A stretch of DNA of 9,047 nt from an uncultured Microbacterium sp. GTDB lineage: Bacteria > Actinomycetota > Actinomycetes > Actinomycetales > Microbacteriaceae. The stretch is taken from NCBI GenBank assembly GCA_937988695.1, contig CALKHM010000203.1, forward strand, positions 1 to 9,047, in the 5' to 3' direction. The translations under genes were made by a program, and so were the position numbers. The first letter of the stretch is position 1. Each line of letters begins with the position of its first letter. Shown one piece after another: positions 1 to 6,294 of this stretch. The notes under the pieces were generated by a model. The model was not told the origin of the DNA. It did not search any database and saw only the letters and a list, made by a program, of their open reading frames with translations.

Positions 1-102
1 ATCCTCATCCTCACCCTCACCGAAGCCAAACCCAAACCCACCGAACACGAACTGGCCGGTGGCGCGATACCACCGTCCACGGGCACCACCGGGAGTCTCT
101 GA
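1..102 (+). CDS. possible 3' end of an unrecognised gene (partial)
   Basis: Frame 1 is open from the first base to a TGA at 100-102 and would give 33 residues, the tail of a protein that starts outside the window. The tail is low in complexity: alternating Ile/Leu/Thr, then alternating Lys/Pro, then a Gly/Pro/Thr/Ser-rich end. I do not recognise it. For most of its length the third codon position is C or G, as expected for coding DNA here, but several GAA and AAA codons differ from the GAG/AAG preference of the downstream operon. A stem-loop spans the stop codon, which fits a gene end. If real, it converges on the padR-family gene. A random open stretch of this size is quite possible in GC-rich DNA, so this is a weak call. 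Confidence 0.25.
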   Translation: MLILTLTEAKPKPTEHELAGGAIPPSTGTTGSL

Positions 103-108
103 CTCCCG
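90..108. terminator. small hairpin over the stop codon; possible weak terminator
   Basis: The sequence CGGGAGTC-TCT-GACTCCCG is a perfect 8-bp inverted repeat with a 3-nt loop. It overlaps the TGA at 100-102 of the possible upstream gene and lies in the convergent space between that gene and the minus-strand regulator. No T-run follows on either strand, so it is not a canonical intrinsic terminator. Many actinobacterial terminators lack T-runs, so a role in 3'-end formation is possible but unproven. Confidence 0.3.
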
Positions 109-298
109 CTGCCCGCCCCCGAGCAGGGCCTTCGCGTTGCCACGCCTCCCGTCGTTGGCAGCGCGGAGGCTCTTTGTTCTCGCACTCAGCCGTGCCGCAT
201 CCCGGACCGGCGGGGCAGGTGAGAAAAGCCAGCACCCCATCCGTCACACCCGTAACATCCCTCCGGAGCACGGCACGGGAAGCGGGCTCGAAGCGGGC
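109..298. other. convergent intergenic stretch, nothing recognised
   Basis: Between the possible upstream gene end and the stop of the PadR gene I see no convincing gene, RNA or mobile-element end. Open frames exist on both strands but look like GC-driven noise: their translations are rich in Arg, Pro and Ala, with no family motif and no good ribosome binding site. No strong T-tailed hairpin for the regulator transcript is visible. Confidence 0.5.
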
Positions 299-877
299 CT
301 ATGCCGGCGTCGTCGAAGCCGCGCGGCGCGCGCGGATCAGCTCACGGAGCTCGATCGTGCGGGCGACGTGGGCGTCCATCGCGGCCGCACCGCTCTCGTG
401 CTGGAAGTTCTCGATCTCGGCCACGAGGTCCGCATCGAAGGGCGTCCCCGGGTCGATGTCGATCGTCCGGTCCCGAAATCGGTACTTCGCTATCTGCCGC
501 TGCCGCGCGTCGATCTCGGTGTCGAGCAACTGGATGAGACTGTCGTACCCCAGAACGCTTCCGAAGAACAGCCGGGCCCGGAACTCGAAGTTCACCGGCT
601 CGACGGTCGGTACGTACGGGCTTTCGAGCCAAGCCATGAACTCGGCTTGTCCGCTGGGCGTTGCGCTGAAGATCTTCGCATCCTGGGCCCCGGGGCGGTG
701 GCTGACGGTGAAGGCCACCCAACCACGTTCTGCCATCTGCGTGAGCGAACGGTAGACCTGGCTCATCTGCGTGCGCGGGCGCATGAACACGCCGCGCAGG
801 TCCATGAACCTCTTGAGGTCGTACCCGGTGCGCGGCCTCATGAGCAGCACGCCCAGAAGCAGGTGCTCGAGCCTCAT
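299..877 (-). CDS. PadR-family transcriptional regulator
   Basis: This encodes a 192-residue DNA-binding regulator, probably a dimer. The N-terminal ~80 residues match the PadR winged helix: MRLEHLLLGVLLMRPRTGYDLKRF, with the family's 'LLG-L-x(5)-GYDL' start, then a recognition-helix region 'SQVYRSLTQMAERGWV' and a wing ending in a 'KIFSATPSGQAEF' segment. Residues ~90-180 form a helical, charged C-terminal domain of the Vir_act_alpha_C type, used for dimerisation and, in some members, ligand sensing. The length suits the two-domain PadR group (about 170-200 aa). The ATG is supported by AGGAG at 883-887, five bases upstream. It is transcribed away from the transporter-sulfatase operon across a 170-bp region with a large dyad that overlaps promoters in both directions. 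This suggests autoregulation and control of the operon. PadR proteins are mostly repressors released by small phenolic or other ligands; the ligand here is unknown. The family call is firm; the target is inferred from position. Confidence 0.93.
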   Translation of the reverse strand: MRLEHLLLGVLLMRPRTGYDLKRFMDLRGVFMRPRTQMSQVYRSLTQMAERGWVAFTVSHRPGAQDAKIFSATPSGQAEFMAWLESPYVPTVEPVNFEFRARLFFGSVLGYDSLIQLLDTEIDARQRQIAKYRFRDRTIDIDPGTPFDADLVAEIENFQHESGAAAMDAHVARTIELRELIRARRAASTTPA

Positions 878-935
878 GGTCGCTCCTCTCCGTCGACTCC
901 GTGCCCAAGCCTACGCGAGTGTGCGCGGGCGATGC

Positions 936-964
936 ATTCCACAAGTGGTAACAATTTGATTCAA
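936..964 (-). promoter_or_regulatory. putative promoter of the PadR gene
   Basis: On the minus strand, TTGAAT (positions 964-959) as -35 and TGGAAT (941-936) as -10 are separated by exactly 17 bp. The start would fall near 930, about 50 nt before the ATG at 877. Both boxes lie within the 936-974 dyad, which is consistent with negative autoregulation. The -10 box has two mismatches to TATAAT, so the call is tentative. Confidence 0.35.
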
Positions 965-974
965 CTTGTGGAAT
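936..974. promoter_or_regulatory. 39-bp dyad, candidate PadR operator
   Basis: ATTCCACAAGT (936-946) is repeated as its exact reverse complement ACTTGTGGAAT (964-974), with 17 bp between. The spacer is partly symmetric about the same centre at 955: CAA-T-TTG at 952-958, plus A950/T960 and G948/C962. Each arm also holds a smaller palindrome: CCAC-AA-GTGG at 939-948, perfect, and CAAC-TT-GTGG at 962-971, one mismatch. The two small palindromes are 23 bp apart centre to centre, close to two helical turns, so two repressor dimers could bind on one face. The region is AT-richer than its surroundings and lies between divergent genes, the usual place for an autoregulated PadR operator. The symmetry is seen directly; binding by the PadR protein is inferred. 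Confidence 0.7.
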
Positions 975-994
975 CCTCGCCCAAATCCTGTTAG
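966..994 (+). promoter_or_regulatory. putative promoter of the transporter-sulfatase operon
   Basis: TTGTGG at 966-971 resembles a -35 box, and TGTTAG at 989-994 is an acceptable actinobacterial -10 box. The spacer is 17 bp. Transcription would begin near 1001, leaving a leader of about 47 nt before the ATG at 1048. The -35 lies inside the right arm of the 936-974 dyad, so a bound repressor would block RNA polymerase. An alternative -35, TTGATT at 956-961, has no convincing -10 at normal spacing. The prediction rests on sequence resemblance only. Confidence 0.45.
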
Positions 995-1008
995 CGTCTG
1001 CGCAGGGC

Positions 1009-1025
1009 CGGTCCAGGACGGACCG
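1009..1025 (+). other. leader stem-loop of the operon mRNA
   Basis: CGGTCC (1009-1014) and GGACCG (1020-1025) form a perfect 6-bp stem with the 5-nt loop AGGAC. It lies between the predicted transcription start (~1001) and the Shine-Dalgarno GGAAGAG (1035-1041), and leaves the latter free. A 5'-proximal hairpin of this kind could protect the transcript from decay, or the palindrome could be a further protein site. The repeat is short enough to be chance in GC-rich DNA. Confidence 0.3.
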
Positions 1026-1047
1026 CACGACACCGGAAGAGACGACG

Positions 1048-2592
1048 ATGTTCAACTTCAGGAAGCGGGTGACTGCGACCGTCGCAGGGATCACGCTCGC
1101 CGCCATCGCGCTGGCGGGATGCGCGGGCGGGAGCTCCAGCGGTACGGCCAAGGCGGGGGAGGGCACGCTGACGATCGGCACGATCGTCGCGTCGAGCACG
1201 TTCGCGGTGAAGGATGCGCCGTGGGCCAACGAGTCGCCATACCTGCAGGCGGTGTACGACTCGCTGCTGCACCTGGACCCGGACGGCACGGTCAAGCCGT
1301 GGCTGGCGACCGAGTGGTCGTACAACGACAGCAAGACCGTGCTGACGATGAAGCTCCGCGACGACGTGAGGTTCACCGATGGGACGAAGTTCGACGCGTC
1401 GGTGGCCGCGGAGAACCTGCTGCGCTTCCGAGACGGCACCTCGCCGCAGAAGGCGTATCTCGCGACGCTCACCGATGCAAAGGCGGTCGACCCGACGACG
1501 CTGCAACTCACGCTCTCCGCCCCGAACCCGGCCCTGCTGTCGTTCCTCGCGCAGAACCCCGGGCTACAGGAGAGTCCCAAGCACTTCGGCGCCGCCGACG
1601 AGAAGACCGACCCGGTGGGCTCGGGACCGTACATCCTCGACAAGACGGCGACCGTGGTCGGATCGAAGTACGTGTTCACGAAGAACAAGGACTACTGGGC
1701 GCCCGAGCAGCAGCACTACGCGAAGCTCGTGATGAACGTGTACTCGACCCCGACCGCGGTGCTGAACGCGATCAAGGGCCGGCAGATCAACGGTGCCCCG
1801 CTGACCGACAACTCGGTGATCGATGAGATCAAGGGCGCCGGCTTCACCGTGAACGGCCAGCAGCTGAACTTCTTCGGGCTCCTGCTGTTCGACCGTGAGG
1901 GCAAGATGGCGCCGGCGCTGGGAGACGTGCGTGTGCGCCAGGCGATCAACTACGCGTTCGACCGCGAGGCCATGCTCAAGGCCGTCGGCAAGGGCTACGG
2001 CGACGTCACCTCGTCGATCTTCTCGCCCGACTCCTCCGGGTATGACCCCGCCATGGACAGCTACTACACGTACAACCCGGACAAGGCGAAGCAGCTCTTG
2101 AAGGAGGCCGGATACGCGCCGGGCGAGATCACGCTGACCCAGCCGCAGTCCGCCGCCTTCTCGCCCGCGACCTACGCGCTCGTCAAGCAGTACCTCGGCG
2201 ATGTCGGCATCAAGGTCACGTATGTCAGCGTCGCCTCCAGCGGCTTCCTCGCCGACCTGCTCGCGGCGAAGTACCCGTCGACGATCATGCAGCTGCAGGC
2301 CGCGCCGACCACCTGGCAGACGCTCGCGCTCGACCTGCTCCCGAACGCCGGGTGGAACCCCTACCACGTCGCCGACCCGACGGTCGCCGAGCTCGCGAAG
2401 ACGATCCAGAGCGGCAGCGACGCGGATGCCACGGCGGCCGCGAAGCAGCTCAACAAGCACATCGTCGAGCAGGCCTGGTTCGCGCCGTGGTACCGCCCCC
2501 AGCAGACGTACGCGACCGATGCGAACACGACGGTCAAGACGCAGACCGGGAACGCCTACCCGTACCTCTGGAACTTCGCTCCGAAGAACTGA
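1048..2592 (+). CDS. ABC transporter substrate-binding lipoprotein, SBP_bac_5 (peptide/nickel/oligosaccharide type)
   Basis: The 514-residue product is a family 5 extracellular solute-binding protein, the ligand-capture part of the importer encoded downstream. It starts with a lipoprotein signal: positive FRKR, a hydrophobic stretch at ~8-23, and lipobox L-A-G-C with Cys25 as the lipidated residue. A Gly/Ser-rich linker follows. Family landmarks follow in order: 'YDSLLHLDPDGTVKPWLATEW' near residues 69-90, 'LTMKLRDDVRFTDGTKFDA' near 100-118, 'DPVGSGPYIL' at about 188-197, 'VRVRQAINYAFDREAML' at about 294-310, and 'NPDKAKQLLKEAGY' near 343-356. The length is typical. GGAAGAG at 1035-1041 supports the ATG. 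This family binds peptides, nickel chelates, opines, glycans and other organic compounds, so the fold does not reveal the ligand. The two sulfatase genes in the same operon suggest a sulfated organic molecule. As first gene of the operon, followed by a strong hairpin, it is probably made in excess over the permeases. Confidence 0.95.
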   Translation: MFNFRKRVTATVAGITLAAIALAGCAGGSSSGTAKAGEGTLTIGTIVASSTFAVKDAPWANESPYLQAVYDSLLHLDPDGTVKPWLATEWSYNDSKTVLTMKLRDDVRFTDGTKFDASVAAENLLRFRDGTSPQKAYLATLTDAKAVDPTTLQLTLSAPNPALLSFLAQNPGLQESPKHFGAADEKTDPVGSGPYILDKTATVVGSKYVFTKNKDYWAPEQQHYAKLVMNVYSTPTAVLNAIKGRQINGAPLTDNSVIDEIKGAGFTVNGQQLNFFGLLLFDREGKMAPALGDVRVRQAINYAFDREAMLKAVGKGYGDVTSSIFSPDSSGYDPAMDSYYTYNPDKAKQLLKEAGYAPGEITLTQPQSAAFSPATYALVKQYLGDVGIKVTYVSVASSGFLADLLAAKYPSTIMQLQAAPTTWQTLALDLLPNAGWNPYHVADPTVAELAKTIQSGSDADATAAAKQLNKHIVEQAWFAPWYRPQQTYATDANTTVKTQTGNAYPYLWNFAPKN

Positions 2593-2598
2593 GGCGGA

Positions 2599-2630
2599 GG
2601 GGTGGGGTGCCCACCGCGGCATCCCACCCC
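2599..2630 (+). other. intercistronic GC-rich stem-loop between binding-protein and permease genes
   Basis: GGGGTGGGGTGCC (2599-2611) pairs with GGCATCCCACCCC (2618-2630). This is a 13-bp stem with one G-U wobble and the 6-nt loop CACCGC. It starts 6 nt after the stop of the binding-protein gene and ends before the permease ribosome binding site (AAAGGA, 2640-2645). There is no T-tract, so full termination is unlikely. By analogy with the intercistronic hairpins of other ABC importer operons, it could protect the upstream mRNA from 3'-to-5' decay or give partial termination, raising binding-protein levels over membrane components. The pairing is seen; the role is inferred. Confidence 0.6.
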
Positions 2631-2651
2631 CGGACACGGAAAGGACCGACA

Positions 2652-3596
2652 ATGCTCTCGTTCATCGCCCGCCGCGTCGTCTCGGGCCTCGTGATGGTGG
2701 TGGCCATCAGCGTCATCGCGTACATGCTGCTCTACGCCGGCGGCGGAGACATCGCCCGCCAGCTTCTGGGGCAGGATGCCACGGCCGAGACCGTCGCGCA
2801 GAAGGCGCACGAGCTCGGACTGGATCAACCGCTCGTCGTGCAGTTCGGCCGGTGGGTCGCCGGGGTCGTGCACGGCGACTTCGGGGCGTCCTGGTTTACC
2901 AGCCAGCCCGTGACCGACGCCATCCTCAGCCGTCTGGCCGTGACGCTGTCGCTCGTGCTCGGGGCGACGCTTCTGGTGGCGGTCGTCTCGACCGCGCTGG
3001 GAGTGCTGGCCGCCACTCGCGGGGGCGGCGTGATCGACGGCATCGTGCAGGTCGTCTCGCTGGTCGGCACGGCCATCCCCAACTTCCTCATCGCCCTCGG
3101 CCTGGTGCTGGTGTTCGCCATCAACCTGGGCTGGTTCACGCCGACCGGCTACGTGCAGGCCACCGACTCGGTGCCCGGATGGATCGGATCGATCACCCTG
3201 CCGGTTATCGCGCTGTCGCTGGGCGGCATCGCCGCGGTCACGCAGCAGATCCGCGGATCCATGCTCGACTCGCTGCGTCAGGACTACGTGCGCACGCTGC
3301 AGAGCAGGGGTATCTCCGCGCGCTCGGTCATCTTCAAGCATGTGCTGCGCAATGCCGCCGGCCCCGCCCTGGCCGTGCTCGGGGTGCACTTCGTCGGCCT
3401 GCTGGGGGGCGCCGTGATCATCGAGCAGGTCTTCGCGATCCCCGGCATCGGCCAGGTCGCCGTGACGGCCACGTCACAGGGCGACATCCCCCTGGTGATG
3501 GGACTCGTGATCGCCACCGGGATCATCGTCGTCCTGCTGAACCTCGTCGTCGACCTCGCCCAAGGTTGGCTCAACCCGAAGGTGCGTCTGTCATGA
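2652..3596 (+). CDS. ABC transporter permease, DppB/OppB type
   Basis: This is a 314-residue inner-membrane permease, one of two transmembrane subunits of the importer. Hydrophobic segments lie at about residues 9-30, 98-121, 133-158, 178-198, 237-258 and 281-304, the six-helix pattern of the DppB group. The N-terminus (FIARRVVSGLVMVVAISVIAYML) and the 'GLDQPLVVQFGRWVAGVVHGDFGASW' periplasmic loop are typical. The cytoplasmic EAA-like loop that docks onto the ATPases is at ~211-240 (DYVRTLQSRGISARSVIFKH...). 'FAIPGIGQVAVTATSQGDIPLV' near the C-terminus is also characteristic. The same frame is open upstream to 2352, but those codons lie inside the binding-protein gene. AAAGGA at 2640-2645 and the family N-terminus fix the ATG at 2652. 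The stop overlaps the next start (ATGA at 3593-3596), suggesting translational coupling. Confidence 0.95.
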   Translation: MLSFIARRVVSGLVMVVAISVIAYMLLYAGGGDIARQLLGQDATAETVAQKAHELGLDQPLVVQFGRWVAGVVHGDFGASWFTSQPVTDAILSRLAVTLSLVLGATLLVAVVSTALGVLAATRGGGVIDGIVQVVSLVGTAIPNFLIALGLVLVFAINLGWFTPTGYVQATDSVPGWIGSITLPVIALSLGGIAAVTQQIRGSMLDSLRQDYVRTLQSRGISARSVIFKHVLRNAAGPALAVLGVHFVGLLGGAVIIEQVFAIPGIGQVAVTATSQGDIPLVMGLVIATGIIVVLLNLVVDLAQGWLNPKVRLS

Positions 3597-5404
3597 CCGA
3601 ACCACTGCCCGGCGCGCTCGCCGACGAGATCGCCGCCGCCGTCGCTCATCCACCGCGCTCGCTGCTGCGGCGCCTGGTCAAGAAGCCCGTGGCGGTGGGT
3701 GCGCTGGGCTTCCTGCTGCTCGTCGTCCTGGTCGCCATCGTCGGCCCGATGCTGGCCCCGCACGATCCCGAGACCGCGTCGGCACTCGACGTGCTGGGGC
3801 CGATCACCGGCGAGCACCTGCTCGGCACCGACAGTGCGGGCCGGGACGTGCTCTCTCGGCTGCTGTATGCGACGAGGTTCAGCATCGCGGGCGCCCTGCT
3901 GGCGCTCGTGGTGGCGGCGCTGATCGGTGTCACCTCGGGCCTGGTCGCCGGCTACTACAAGAAGTGGTTCGAAGGGGTCTCGGACTGGGTGGTGGGTCTG
4001 ATCCAGGCTCTGCCCGGCATCGTCGTCCTGCTGGCCGCGCGCGCCGTCGTCGGCCCCTCGATGTGGATCTCGATGGCGATCTTCGGCGTGCTGCTCTCTC
4101 CCGCGTTCTACCGGCTCGTCTATGCCACGGTCTCGGCAGTGCGCGACGAGCTCTACGTCGACGCGGCCCGCGTGTCGGGGCTGAGCAACGGCCGCATCAT
4201 CTCCCGGCACATCCTCACCGTCGTGCGCGGCCCGGCGCTCGTGCAGGCGGCGTTCGTGACGGGCGTGGCCATCTCGATCCAGGCAGGACTGGAGTTCCTC
4301 GGGCTCGGCGACCTGTCGTTGGCCACCTGGGGCGGGATGCTCAACGACGGCTTCGCGAGCATCTACTCCGACCCGATCCTCATGCTGTGGCCGAGCCTGG
4401 CGATCGGACTGACCTGCGTATCGCTCGTGCTTCTCGCCAACGCCATGCGAGACACCCTCGAGCGTTCCGGCGCACGCGCCCGGCGTCGTCGCACAGCCGA
4501 CCTGGCAGTGCCGGCGATCGCCAAGCAGCCGGTGATCGACCACGGCACCGGCAGCGACGATCGCGAAGTGCTTCTGCGCATCCGCGACCTCGCGGTCGGC
4601 TATGGACAGGATGACGGCTCGGTCAAAGTCGTCGTCGAGGACGTCTCTCTCACCGTGCACCGCGGTGAGGTGCACGGCCTCATCGGCGAGTCCGGGTCGG
4701 GGAAGACGCAGACTGCGTGGTCGGTGCTGCGCTTGCTCCCTCCCGGCGGCCGGATCGTGGCCGGCTCCGTCGAGTTCGAGGGCGCCGACCTCTCGTCGCT
4801 GTCCGGGGCGCGGATCAACGGCCTGCGCGGCCGTCGGATCTCCTACATCCCGCAAGAACCCATGTCGAACCTCGACGCGACCTTCACGGTCGGCAGCCAG
4901 CTCGTCGAGCCGATGCGCGCCAAGCTCGGCATCAGCCGCAAGGAGGCCCGGCGGCGCGCCCTCGACCTGCTCGCGCGGGTAGGGATCCCGAGTCCGGAGC
5001 GGACATTCGCGGCCTACCCGCACGAGATCTCCGGCGGGATGGCACAGCGCGTGCTCATCGCCGGCGCGGTCTCCTGCGATCCCGACCTCATCATCGCCGA
5101 CGAGCCGACCACGGCGCTGGATGTCACTGTGCAGGCCGATGTGCTCGATCTGCTGCGCAGCCTGCAAGCCGAGCGGAACATGGGGATGATCCTCGTCACG
5201 CACAACTTCGGCGTGGTCGCCGACATCTGCGACACCGTCTCGGTCATGCGCGCAGGCCGGATCGTGGAGACCGGGTCGGTGCACGAGCTGTTCGCCCACC
5301 CGGAACACCCCTACACGCGGTCGCTGTTCGATGCCGTCCTCGACGACGTCGGACCGGTGTCCACCGACGAGCATCCCCGCGAGGCGGAAGGAGCGGTTCG
5401 ATGA
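3593..5404 (+). CDS. fused ABC transporter permease (DppC type) and ATP-binding protein (DppD type)
   Basis: One 603-residue chain joins two subunits that are separate in classical Dpp/Opp systems. Residues ~30-290 are a DppC-like permease: N-terminal TM ~33-55, the landmark 'HLLGTDSAGRDVLSRLLYATR' at 75-95, further TMs near 99-121, 131-151, 157-180, 213-235 and 262-284, and an EAA loop at ~186-208 (ELYVDAARVSGLSNGRIISR). A basic linker at ~291-320 (RARRRR) leads to the nucleotide-binding domain: Walker A GESGSGKT 365-372, Q-loop Gln421, signature ISGGM at 479-483, Walker B with Asp503-Glu504, H-loop His537, and a C-terminal oligopeptide-type 'HPEHPYTRSLFDAV' tail. All catalytic residues are present, so it should hydrolyse ATP. 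The reading frame is continuous, with no stop or frameshift at the junction. GAAGGTG at 3578-3584 supports the ATG, which overlaps the previous stop. Such fusions are known in actinobacteria, so this is an arrangement rather than an error. Confidence 0.94.
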   Translation: MTEPLPGALADEIAAAVAHPPRSLLRRLVKKPVAVGALGFLLLVVLVAIVGPMLAPHDPETASALDVLGPITGEHLLGTDSAGRDVLSRLLYATRFSIAGALLALVVAALIGVTSGLVAGYYKKWFEGVSDWVVGLIQALPGIVVLLAARAVVGPSMWISMAIFGVLLSPAFYRLVYATVSAVRDELYVDAARVSGLSNGRIISRHILTVVRGPALVQAAFVTGVAISIQAGLEFLGLGDLSLATWGGMLNDGFASIYSDPILMLWPSLAIGLTCVSLVLLANAMRDTLERSGARARRRRTADLAVPAIAKQPVIDHGTGSDDREVLLRIRDLAVGYGQDDGSVKVVVEDVSLTVHRGEVHGLIGESGSGKTQTAWSVLRLLPPGGRIVAGSVEFEGADLSSLSGARINGLRGRRISYIPQEPMSNLDATFTVGSQLVEPMRAKLGISRKEARRRALDLLARVGIPSPERTFAAYPHEISGGMAQRVLIAGAVSCDPDLIIADEPTTALDVTVQADVLDLLRSLQAERNMGMILVTHNFGVVADICDTVSVMRAGRIVETGSVHELFAHPEHPYTRSLFDAVLDDVGPVSTDEHPREAEGAVR

Positions 5405-6267
5405 CCGAGAAGCTGGTCGAGGTGCACGACCTCGTCGTGGAGTACCCCGCCAAGGGGTTCCGGCACAAGCCGTTCCGCGCGCTCAAGGGCGTGTCCATCG
5501 ACATCCGCCCCGGCGAGACGGTCGGGCTGGTGGGAGAGTCCGGCTCCGGCAAGACGACCCTCGGCCGTGCGCTGCTAGGCCTTGCCCCGGTGACCGCGGG
5601 TGCCATCGTGTATGACGGACGCGACATCTCGCAGCTGCCGTCGAGGGCGCGACGTGCGCTCGCACATGAGATCCAGGTGGTGTTCCAAGATCCGTACACG
5701 TCGCTGAACCCGTCGATGACGATCGAGCAGATCCTGATGGAGCCGCTCACAGTCCGTGACATGTCCGCCCGTGATGCCCGCGCCCGGGTGCGCGGCCTCC
5801 TCGACGAGGTGCAGCTGCCCAAGGACTCCGGCCAGCGGCTGCCCCGCGAGTTCAGCGGCGGCCAGCGGCAGCGGGTCGCGATCGCCCGCGCGCTGGCACT
5901 GCGGCCCCGGCTGATCGTCTGCGACGAGCCGGTGTCGGCGCTGGACCTGTCCACCCAAGCCCGTGTGCTCGACCTGTTCCGTGACATCCAGGAGCAGACC
6001 GGCGTCGCCTACCTGTTCGTGTCGCATGATCTCGCCGTTATGCGTCACCTCAGCCGTCGCGTCGCGGTGATGTACCACGGCGAGATCGTCGAGTGGGGAG
6101 ACGCCGAGCAGGTCACTGCCCACCCGCAGCACCCCTACACCCAACGACTGTTCCTGGCGGCGCCGGTACCCGATCCGACCGTGCAGGCCCGGCGCCGCGA
6201 AGCGCGCCACGCCTTGCTCGCGCGCCAGAACCGCGAGTCCACCAGCACCGTGACCGTCGCCGTCTGA
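5401..6267 (+). CDS. ABC transporter ATP-binding protein, DppF/OppF type
   Basis: The 288-residue product is the second ATPase of the importer and would pair with the NBD of the fused protein. Motifs are complete: Walker A GESGSGKT at 45-52, Q-loop Gln96 in VVFQDPYTSLNPSM, signature FSGGQRQR starting at 151, Walker B LIVCDEP with Asp175-Glu176, and H-loop His209 in SHDLAV. 'HPQHPYTQRLFLAAPVPDP' near the C-terminus is the oligopeptide-transporter tail. The frame is open much further upstream, but that part lies within the fused gene. GGAAGGAG at 5386-5393, seven bases before the ATG at 5401, fixes the start, and the ATGA overlap with the preceding gene implies coupling. The two ATPases differ (ISGGMAQR versus FSGGQRQR), as DppD and DppF types normally do. 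The protein is slightly shorter than many DppF proteins (about 320 aa) but lacks no core motif. Confidence 0.95.
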   Translation: MTEKLVEVHDLVVEYPAKGFRHKPFRALKGVSIDIRPGETVGLVGESGSGKTTLGRALLGLAPVTAGAIVYDGRDISQLPSRARRALAHEIQVVFQDPYTSLNPSMTIEQILMEPLTVRDMSARDARARVRGLLDEVQLPKDSGQRLPREFSGGQRQRVAIARALALRPRLIVCDEPVSALDLSTQARVLDLFRDIQEQTGVAYLFVSHDLAVMRHLSRRVAVMYHGEIVEWGDAEQVTAHPQHPYTQRLFLAAPVPDPTVQARRREARHALLARQNRESTSTVTVAV

Positions 6268-6294
6268 TACGCCGACGAAGGAAGGCCACCTGCC

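Noticed and set aside
190..278. 8-bp inverted repeat CCGTGCCG (190-197) / CGGCACGG (271-278)
   Set aside because: Arms are short and 73 bp apart in GC-rich DNA; no flanking signal suggests a mobile-element end or terminator.
279..300. Tandem direct repeat GAAGCGGGC at 279-287 and 290-298, next to the PadR stop codon
   Set aside because: Two 9-bp copies only; likely chance or a minor slippage event, with no target-site or attachment-site context.
59..994. Plus-strand open frame of 311 codons across the PadR gene
   Set aside because: It lies antisense to the well-supported PadR gene and runs through the promoter/operator region. It has no ribosome binding site and no recognisable domain.
5027..5041. 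Variant ABC signature ISGGMAQR in the fused protein, instead of the more common SGGMRQR
   Set aside because: The key Ser-Gly-Gly is intact and Ala at this position occurs in DppD-type proteins of actinobacteria as I recall them; not a sign of lost activity.
3284..5374. Very long open frame on the minus strand opposite the permease and ATPase genes (similar ones at 342-1688, 1564-2652, 5575-7020 and 7902-9005)
   Set aside because: They mirror strongly supported genes on the plus strand (or, for 342-1688, the padR and binding-protein genes). Their translations are Arg/His/Asp/Gly-rich with no family motif, and high GC removes stop codons from shadow frames.
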